Shown here: one piece after another, positions 56,331-64,000 of the stretch | Position numbering within the stretch: position 1 is the first letter of the stretch | How the letters are laid out: the number at the start of each line of letters is the position of its first letter | Source: Nageia nagi | Lineage: Eukaryota; Pinophyta | DNA: 64,000 nucleotides | Reading direction: 5' to 3' | NCBI GenBank assembly: GCA_050084985.1 | Contig: JBITNC010000001.1 | Location: 75,082,001 to 75,146,000 of the forward strand | Program-made: the position numbers and the translations under genes | The notes under the pieces: model-generated | Database searches by the model: none | The model's input: only the letters and a program-made list of their open reading frames with translations | Told to the model about the DNA's origin: nothing

Positions 56331-57342
56331 TAACAATCCAATCAGATGAAAAAGAGCGAGACATGGAGTAGAGCATCATAGTAAAATTAGCTTGAATATT
56401 TTTCTTTCCTTTGAAGTTCTTTACATTTCTATTATGTTTGTTCTTTACCTCTTTTTTCTTTTTGTAGCAATCAACTTCTTTGTGATCTTGGATGCCAAAA
56501 TAATTACAATTACCATCAAACATTTCTTAAGGATATGGATTATTTGCTTTACCTTTTCCATCTCTTTGCTTGAAGTGGTTGTTGTTGCCATTGTTCTTAT
56601 TGTTATCGATGTTGCCATTATTCCTACTACTATAGCCATTGCCTCTTTTCTCAAATCTTTTAAAAGAAAAAAGATAAGATTTCTTTTGATGGTTGAAATT
56701 CTTGAAAAGAGTTTTGATTGCTCCAAGAGAAACATTATTATTCTTAAAAAAAAAAATTAACACCTTTTTGTTAAGGGTTTCTTCATGCTTCAAAAGGAGC
56801 CTAGAAAGGTTGTCAAGGAGAATACTTTTTCATCATCAAGCCTTATTTCTATAACCATCATAAAATTTCTAAACTTTGAAGAAAGGTTTTGAAGAATGAT
56901 GAAGACCATGAACTCATCATTGATCCAATTGCACTCATAAACAACAAGTTGGATTCTTAAGTTAATGATTTTGTTCAAGTAGATAGCCACATTTTCATCT
57001 TCTCCTTGATGATATTGAAGCAAATTTTAGAGAATGGTAAACCTTCTTCAAAACTTTAAATTAAGAATATATTTACTTAAGCTTATCTCAAGTTTCTTTT
57101 GCCAAGGTTAAAGAGGAAATCATTAGGAGCACATCATCTAAAATTGCATGGAAGATCATGGAGGTTGCCAACTTATTCTTCATGTTGTAAGCTTTCAATG
57201 CCTTCTCACTTATAGGAGGTACAAGGTTCTCATTCACTATTTGCCAAAGCTTCTTTGCCTATAATTCAGCTCTCATTCAAGGTTTTCAAATGTCAAAGTT
57301 GGAACCATCAAGAATGTGTTTGGATAAAAAAGACTCTTCCAT
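56331..57342 (-). pseudogene. Copia 2 gag, decayed
   Basis: Starts at a minus-strand ATG at 57342 (MEESFLSKHILDGSNFD). The frame 57023-56790 has YLNKIINLRIQLV and ILQNLSSKFRNF, typical of copia gag (UBN2). A basic, Asn-rich stretch follows at 56750-56530. The knuckle CNYFGIQDHKEVDC lacks the second Cys (Phe instead). Confidence 0.82.
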
Positions 57343-59760
57343 TTTTTACACAAAAATGTGAAAAAATAATAAGCATGTGGTTCAATAAATAACATTATGT
57401 GTTAAGTTTTAACCAAATAAATAATACATGTTAAATTTAACACTAGATACATGCTTTATTTGATTCACAATTGCAACTATTTCATAACTCAAATAATAAT
57501 CCATGTACTTAAATACTTTTGTCATCATCAAGAACCGTAGATGTAGAGTGACATTGTTGAGGCTTATTTTCTTGTTTAAAAATTAGACCTTCACTTGGAT
57601 GCCCACATAAGAGAAGCCCAAGTACTACCAATTCTCAAACAGTTCACCTTGGTTAGTATTATACTCTCACAAGGAGAAGTACCTACTATTTTTCAAGGTT
57701 ATGATGTATATTGGATCGACCAAATTATTAATCTTTATTAGGTTTTAAGTTATCCTTCTAGGTTATCAATATAATCTCTAAATAGACATGTGGATATGTG
57801 GTATCACTACACACATACCTGTCCACCTATTAGAGTTATATCCAGAACAACAAAGGACTTAGGGGCAATTGAGAAGTACAGACTTTTCACCACTTGGATC
57901 ATTGGACTTAAAGGCTCCAATCCACCTGTCCTCAACTCATGTCTCCTTAAATAAGTCATGGTACATAATGTACATGTGGATGTGTTCATTTTAGAGGGTT
58001 TCTCATTTCAATATTTACATTTTTGTATAAGTAAATAAAGCAAAAGTGCAAAACATGAAGTAAAATGCATAAATGAAACATCATCTATTTGTAACTTGGA
58101 ACTTAAAAATCCAATGGGTTTTGTTTACTAACCCCTAAAGGACATCATTACATCAATCTTAATTTTCAATAAGTCCATTTTTGCATAAGAAAGTAGATTG
58201 CATCATAACTTAAGATTTTAAGTAATAAGCATGCATTATTTGAAAAAAACAAAAAAAATCTTATGCATCTAACTTAAAAAAAATTAAGTCCTTAAGCATG
58301 CATCACCAAAAAATTAAGTTCTAAGCAATAGCATTAACTTAAATATTTAAGTACTAAACATGCATCATTTAAGCATAAGCATGCATTAACTTAACAAATA
58401 AGTATTAAGCATGCATAAAATTTAAGTACTAAGCATAAGTATGCATCATTTTAACTTAAAAGTATGCATCTTAAAAATGCACTTTTTAACTTAACAATTT
58501 TTAAGAAATACATCTTTTAATTTAAAAAAATAAATTGAAATACTAAGCATGCATTTAAATTTTAAGTAGTAAGCATTTTCTTAAAATTTTAAGTCCTAAA
58601 CATTAACTTAAAAATTAAACAAGCAACATGTATTAAACTTTAAGTAAAAAAATTCATACAAATTCTCCCTTTTTACTTAAAGTTGTACCTCTAAAGATAG
58701 CATACTTAGTTTAAATTAATATTTTATCTTTAAAAGTATGCTAAAAAAAAATTTTGGGTATGTAGCAATTCACCCTTTTTAACAATAAAATTTCCTCAAT
58801 AAGTGCTTTTTAAAAAATTAATGCCTCTAATAAAATGCTAAACTTTAGTAATGATTTTCTCCAAGTTGATAAGATAAATCATCATTCAAATTTAAAGTCT
58901 AGCTCTAATTTAATTCAAAGAGCATTTAATATGTAAGATACTCATTAAAGAAATAAACTAAGCATGTGGTCATCTTCAAAACCTTACTTGCAAGAAACAT
59001 GAAATTAAAGACTATCTACCCAAAAAAAAATTTAATGAAATACCACCTTTTAATTAATGCCTAGAAGGGAGGAGAAAGAACAAAGGCTATTACATGGAGG
59101 CCATGCAAAGGAGAAAGCTACAGAGAAGGGGCAGTATGGAGGCCATGTAGAGGAGAAAGCCATGAAGAAGGAGCAGTATGGAGGCCATGCAGAGGAGAAA
59201 TCTGTAGAGAAGGAGTAGCATGGTTATGTATGAGGAAGTTGATAAGAAGGAGGCCAGTAGAAAGGAAGTCGATTGGGAATGAGGAGGTTGATAGGAAGGA
59301 GGCTGGCAAGAAGGAAGCCAATTGGGTGTAAGGAGGCTAGCAGAAGGAGGTCAATGGGAAGGAAGCCAACTAGGTATGAGGAGATTGGCAAAAGGAGGCT
59401 GGTAAAAAAAAAAAATTTACAATACAATATCAATATTTTTATTTCTAACCCCAAGATAACTTATAACAATATATTTTGTAAAAAAAAATATTAAAAAAAA
59501 ATTATATAACACTATATTGCTAAATTTGAAACTCAAAGGATTAACATATCATAAAATATGTTAATAATCCAACGTAATAAAGAGAATAAACTAACATAGA
59601 ATACAAAATATGTTAGTATTATAAAATAAAAAAGAAAAAAAAAATAAGGTTATATCGTTGAAACTCTTTTACCTCACAATGAAGAGTAGAATTAAGAGTG
59701 AGGACCTCCAAATTGAAGATGAGTCTTCAAACCAAAGATGTGAAGAGGAGCCTCTAAGGA
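57343..59760 (-). other. Copia 2 leader region with motif arrays and minisatellites
   Basis: 2.4 kb between the 5' LTR and gag, no gene. 57540-58140 matches 15800-16400 and 61190-61700. 58190-58650 is rich in CATGCAT motifs among ACTTAA/TTAAGT stretches. 59095-59225 has three units with GGAGGCCATGCAGAGGAGAA, and 59230-59405 has about four units with AGGAGGTTGATAGGAAGGAGG-like sequence. Confidence 0.7.
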
Positions 59761-59772
59761 GCTCTAATACCA
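59761..59772 (-). other. Copia 2 primer-binding site
   Basis: GCTCTAATACCA, identical to the copia 1 site; complement of TGGTATTAGAGC. Two bases from the LTR edge. Confidence 0.88.
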
Positions 59773-59774
59773 AA

Positions 59775-60222
59775 TGAGAGAATTGAACAAAAACATGAAC
59801 AACTCTAAACTACTAAGATCACATAAAAATTCAAACTCACATCTAAATAACCTAAATAAGATAATCTCACAAAGATAACTCAAGATGTAAAGTGGTTCCT
59901 CCAACTAAAAGTACATCCACTAACTAGATCTCTCTTCTTAACAAATATGAAATCTTACAATCCTCTTACTTTTTTCTCCTAAACATTATCTCATAGCATA
60001 ATTTTACATCACAAATTGGTGTGTAATCACAAAGAGGGAGCCTTCTATTTATAGGCCAAAATCCCTCTTTGAATCACCCTTTTATCCAATGTACAAAAGC
60101 ATGACATGCACATCCTTTTACCTAAGGGGCATGCTCATGACATGGAGTGTAGGACAAGTTACATTATCATACATAAAATATTATTACATAACCTTTACAA
60201 TAATTCATTATACATTCCAACA
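59775..60222 (-). repeat. Copia 2 5' LTR (right in window)
   Basis: 448 bp, plus-strand TGAGAGAATTG to CATTCCAACA; about 50 bp shorter than its partner because of a gap near 60170. Followed by the duplicated CCATA. Confidence 0.93.
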
Positions 60223-60489
60223 CCATAATATTCTAGTTTGATGCATAAATTTTTATTTGTTAACAAATATGTTGATTTGGAGGTTTTAAGATCTCCTTCA
60301 ATAATATTATTGCCTAAATAAAGAACAAGCCACTAAATGCCAACTTGATCATACCATAAGTCAAGATGCATATGATGGAAGAAAAAAGATGGCACTAATC
60401 CATTAACATGGATTTAAGTTCTATAAATATGGATATTTTTCTCAAACGTGACATCAAATGGATAAACTTCCCAATAGTGGCATAAATTA

Positions 60490-60665
60490 CAATTTAGAGA
60501 AGGGCAAACCTTTTTAACCACTCCAATAGTTTACAATTTTGGAGAAGGGCAAACTTTTTAACCACTATAACAATTTGTAGTCATGAAGAAGGGTGAACCT
60601 TTTTAATCATTCCAATAATTTGTAATCATGGAGAAAAGAGAACCTTTTTAACCACTCCATCCACT
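60490..60665. repeat. Tandem repeat, unit about 56 bp, four copies
   Basis: Units contain GGAGAAGGGCAAACCTTTTT (or close variants), then AACCACTCCAA and AATTTGTAATCATG-like sequence. The copies are degenerate. Confidence 0.8.
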
Positions 60666-60989
60666 ACAATTCTTTATTAATAAAGAGAAACATAAAAAAT
60701 GATACACTTCCAAAACATGAAAATAGATTAGCATCAATCCAAAATTTTGAATAAATTTTCAAAAAATGAAAGTAAGGTGACATAAATCCAAAAACATGAT
60801 CATAAACTTCTAACCATGGAAGGCATTAATCCATTTTCATAATAAAATTATATATATTACCAATTTGCATTATGCACAAGATACAAAAAAATTATTGCCT
60901 AGGCCATAAGATTATTTACCAATCAATAATGCCACCAAAGTGTAGATTTCATTCCATTAAGGAGGTTAAGGCATAAAATATATGAAATA

Positions 60990-62454
60990 AACATTACATT
61001 ATGTAAAAAAATTGCAAGCTGTTGATCAAATTATCCAATCATCAAGTTAATCAACTAAATATGTTGAATTTATTCAAATAAATCATACATGTTGAATTTT
61101 AACCAAAAGTAATCAACAAGTCATGCTTAAATTGTTTAACCAATTTCACATGTGCAAAACATTTTCAAACTCATTAAATCATATGACCCATACACCGAAA
61201 ATTTTTTCATAACCAAGTAATCTTCGAGAGGGGAAGAGTTAAGGTTATTTTCTTATTCAAAATTAAGCCTTCACCTAGATGCTTGCATGGAGCCCAAGTC
61301 CTATCAATCCTCAACCATTTACCTTTGTTTAGTAATATAGTCTTACAAGAAAGAGTATTAACTATTTTTCAAAGGTGTGAATTATGTTGGATCAACCAAA
61401 TTATTATCTTGATTAGGTTTCAAGTTATCTTCCTATGATATCAAGATAATCCTTAAAGAGACATGCGGATATGCGGTATCACTACACATATGTCTTTCCA
61501 CCTATATGAAGTTATATCTAGATCAATATAAGACCTAGGGGTAATTAAGAAGTACAAACTTTACACCATTTGGATCATCATACTGAAGGTTCCAATTTAC
61601 CTTTTACTCCTCTCATGGTTTCCCTAACAAATCATGTTGCAAATTATACATGTGGATGTGTTCATTTTAGGGGGTGCACTTTTCAATGTTTACAACTTTT
61701 TTTAAAATAAAAGCAAAGTGCTTAACATAAAGTAAAGTGCTTAAAAAAATGATACATCATCCAAAAATAAAATGTTCTAATGGGTTTTATCACAACTCGA
61801 AGAGGACCTCTTTACAATGCATGAATTCATTATTTTCAAGTAACAAAAAAGAGTCTCCCCCCCTTTTACTTAAAATTTGAACTTAAAAAAAAAATGTATC
61901 CCTTCAACATTTAAAAAAGTACTTAGGTAAAAATAACCCCCCTCCCATTCTTTTTGCAATTTTACCTTAGAGAAAAAATAATTCTCCTTTTAACACTAAG
62001 GAAAAAAGATAAAATAACTCCCTTAAAAAAAATTACCTTTCCACTAGCATAAACTTTTTCTAATGATAAAATTGTAAAAATCGTTATTCCCTTTAAAGAC
62101 CAATAGAGGAATTAGGGGCAATTAAGAAGTACAAACTTTACACCATTTGGATCATTGTAATGAAGGTTCCAATTTACCTTTTCCTCCTCTCATGGCTTCC
62201 CTAACAAGTCAAGTTTCAGATTATATGTGTGGATGTGTTCATTTTAAGGGGTGCACTTTTCAATGTTTACAATTTTTTTAAAAATAAAAGCAAAGTACTT
62301 AACATAAAGTAAAGGGCTTAAAAAATGATACATCATCCAAAAATAAAAGGTATCTAGATGGACTTTTAAGTATTAATTAATTTACATTATCATGTTCACT
62401 ATTAAGTGAATTGCATTAACAAACCTTACAATAATGCATTATACATTCCAACAC
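60990..62454 (-). mobile_element. Copia element 3 fragment: leader plus LTR end, rearranged
   Basis: 60990-61780 is homologous to the leader of copia 1 and 2. A 240 bp part of it (61536-61779) is repeated at 62111-62347. This is joined directly to about 100 bp of the LTR right end (62350-62454, ending CATTCCAACA). The rest of the LTR, the primer site and all genes are missing. No target duplication could be defined. Confidence 0.72.
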
Positions 62455-62464
62455 TTGGGATCCA

Positions 62465-64000
62465 CTTATATTCCTCTCCTATAAATAATGTGTCCTAGAA
62501 GCTTGACAAAAGAAACACCAAATACACATATTTGAAGCTTAATCCTAAAGTTGTACTCATTCATCCTCTCAAAAATTATTCTTAAATCATTGAGATGATC
62601 TTCCTTACTCTTTAATTCCAAAAGAATTTTGTCCACATAAACTTACATTATTTTTTTAATGAGATCATGAAACATGGTTATCATGGCTCTTTGATAAATG
62701 ACTCCCACGTTCTTGAGATTAAAAAACATAAATTTCCAATAAAAATTACCCCAATGAGTTATAAGTGTTGCCTTAATATCATAACTTTCCTTAATTTTAA
62801 TTTGATTATAACAAAAAAATGCATCCATAAAAAATAACATTTCATAACCAACCACACTATCCATTATCATATCAATGTTAGGCAAAGGGATTATCCTTTG
62901 AATATGCCTTATTGATATATTTGAAATGTGTGCAAACACTTACTTATTGTTATGATTTTTAAGTTGTAACAATGCTAGATATCTGTGGGGAATAATGTAT
63001 TATCTTAAAGAACCCTACCTTGAGATATTTATCAATCTCCTTTATAAACAAAGCCATTTTTTTATGCATCTTCCTTGGTTTATATTTTATTGGTTAAGCA
63101 TATTTCTTTACCACCAAACTATGAGGTATAAATTTATCATTTAAGTTTGGCATGTCCTTATAATACCATGTTAAAAACCTTGAGAATTCATGAAATACTC
63201 CATTCGCACTTCTCTTTATTTGGAAAACTAAATTACATCCTTAATTATCCTTTGGTTTTCTTAGTTGTCTATGTTGATCTCATCAACATATTCATTAAGC
63301 ATAATGAGTTCCCCTTGGGGTTGAGGTGGAGGTGGTACTTGTTCTAAACTTGCAATACAAACTCATCCATTTTACTCACTATGCATTGATCTTAATTTCC
63401 CCTCCCCCCCATCACTAGTTATTCTTACTCCTACTCCTACTCCAATGAAATATGTAAATGAAAGGAAAGCTAGTGGTACAGCTCTAAACATATAATATCA
63501 TCATCTTTGACAATTTCTTGAAAGTATGTGTGAAGATCAAAATTCCAACCATTGGTCCTTTTTAGATTGCTCTTTAGAAACTCTAATTTAGCACCCATAT
63601 ACTACAAATTGTATCCTCATTCTAAAACATATTAAGTGCTAATTCTAAATCTTTGATCTCACATACCTCAACAATGCATGCCATATCTAATATTTCATCT
63701 CAATGATCCTTAATATCAATTATAACAATTTGTTTTAAGATGTTGGAAAATGGAAACTCTTCCTTTGCATGATACTTGAATCTAATTGCCTTAACTTATT
63801 TTATCTTCTCTACAAGTTTTGGAAATGATTTCATTCCTTGCTTGGCCTTCCCTAAATCCTTGCCTCCATAATTGTATTTTTCTTTCATGTATTTAGATAA
63901 AAAAAAAATTGGAATTATACTTCAATGAGAAATATTGTATACCTTTTGGATCTTTTACAATACAAATAGATATTTAGGTTGATTTGGTACTACAAAACAT
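62465..64000 (-). pseudogene. Tat-type Ty3/gypsy remnant D (RT and upstream), decayed
   Basis: Minus strand. 62939-62643 reads PLPNIDMIMDSVVGYEM, then FFMDAFFCYNQIKIKES and VIYQRAMITMFHDLI, as in element C RT. Toward 62465 the thumb part continues (a KLLGHII-like block). Upstream (63060-63190) lies a YYKDMPNLNDKFIPHSLVV block and KEIDKYLKVGFF, matching the segment before RT. 63200-64000 corresponds to the protease-RT linker and possibly gag, too decayed to divide. It runs off the window edge; the left end at about 62460 abuts the copia 3 LTR end. Confidence 0.8.

Larger units (their letters stand above)
52358..60222 (-). mobile_element. Ty1/copia element 2, full structure, inactive
   Basis: 7865 bp, minus strand, LTRs 52358-52858 and 59775-60222, perfect target duplication CCATA (52353-52357 and 60223-60227). 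Element order: 5' LTR, initiator-methionine primer site, 2.4 kb leader, gag, protease, integrase, RT, RNase H, polypurine tract, 3' LTR. Same family as copia 1 and the 60990-62454 fragment. All coding parts carry stops. Confidence 0.93.

Noticed and set aside
54315-56760. Several plus-strand frames across copia 2
   Set aside because: They are antisense shadows of the minus-strand gag-pol genes.

Overview
This 64 kb window is nuclear DNA from a seed plant with a large, gene-poor, retrotransposon-filled genome. A gymnosperm or another giant plant genome is plausible, but the sequence alone does not settle the taxon. I found no intact host gene, no tRNA or rRNA gene and no CRISPR array. Nearly everything recognisable is a transposable element: Ty3/gypsy elements of the dual-RNase-H (Tat) type, one chromodomain-type Ty3/gypsy element, a family of minus-strand Ty1/copia elements, a LINE, a CACTA (En/Spm) DNA transposon, a 2 kb solo LTR, and a compact LTR element with almost no internal region.

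Layout, left to right. 1-4620: 3' half of an old Tat element (A), with RNase H, second RNase H, integrase, 3' UTR and 3' LTR. About 4700-9075: decayed CACTA transposon with a TNP2-type transposase and a second multi-exon gene. 9076-13702: AT-rich sequence with microsatellites, tandem repeats and one unidentified minus-strand coding remnant. 13708-19068: copia element 1 (minus strand, target duplication GAACA), lacking about 3.1 kb of gag-pol. About 20030-23545: decayed LINE. 24818 to about 51850: an old Tat element (B) that acted as a landing pad. It carries a chromovirus (26558-32556, duplication GTCAA), a solo LTR (33372-35392, duplication CATCC) and a compact LTR element (39099-51563). That compact element was itself split by a young, complete Tat element C (41830-50640, duplication GATGG). 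51850-52070: copia integrase fragment. 52358-60222: copia element 2 (minus strand, duplication CCATA). 60990-62454: rearranged third copia copy. 62465-64000: minus-strand Tat remnant D, running off the window.

The best-preserved unit is Tat C. Its two 837 bp LTRs differ at about nine positions by eye, all transitions. It has a primer-binding site, an open gag-protease frame, a pol frame broken by a single TAG, two minisatellites in its 3' UTR and a polypurine tract. Its first RNase H appears to have lost its catalytic acidic residues, while the second keeps all four.

The most unusual signal is a 14 bp GC-rich imperfect palindrome in Tat C. It occurs in pairs or triplets spaced 30-32 bp apart in the LTRs, just after the gag stop, in the linker between the two RNase H domains and in the 3' UTR. 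A second candidate is the solo LTR, which holds a dense array of TCCGGA palindromes interleaved with TGAYGTCA sites. Boundaries, target duplications and domain calls come from reading by eye; no alignment or database search was run.
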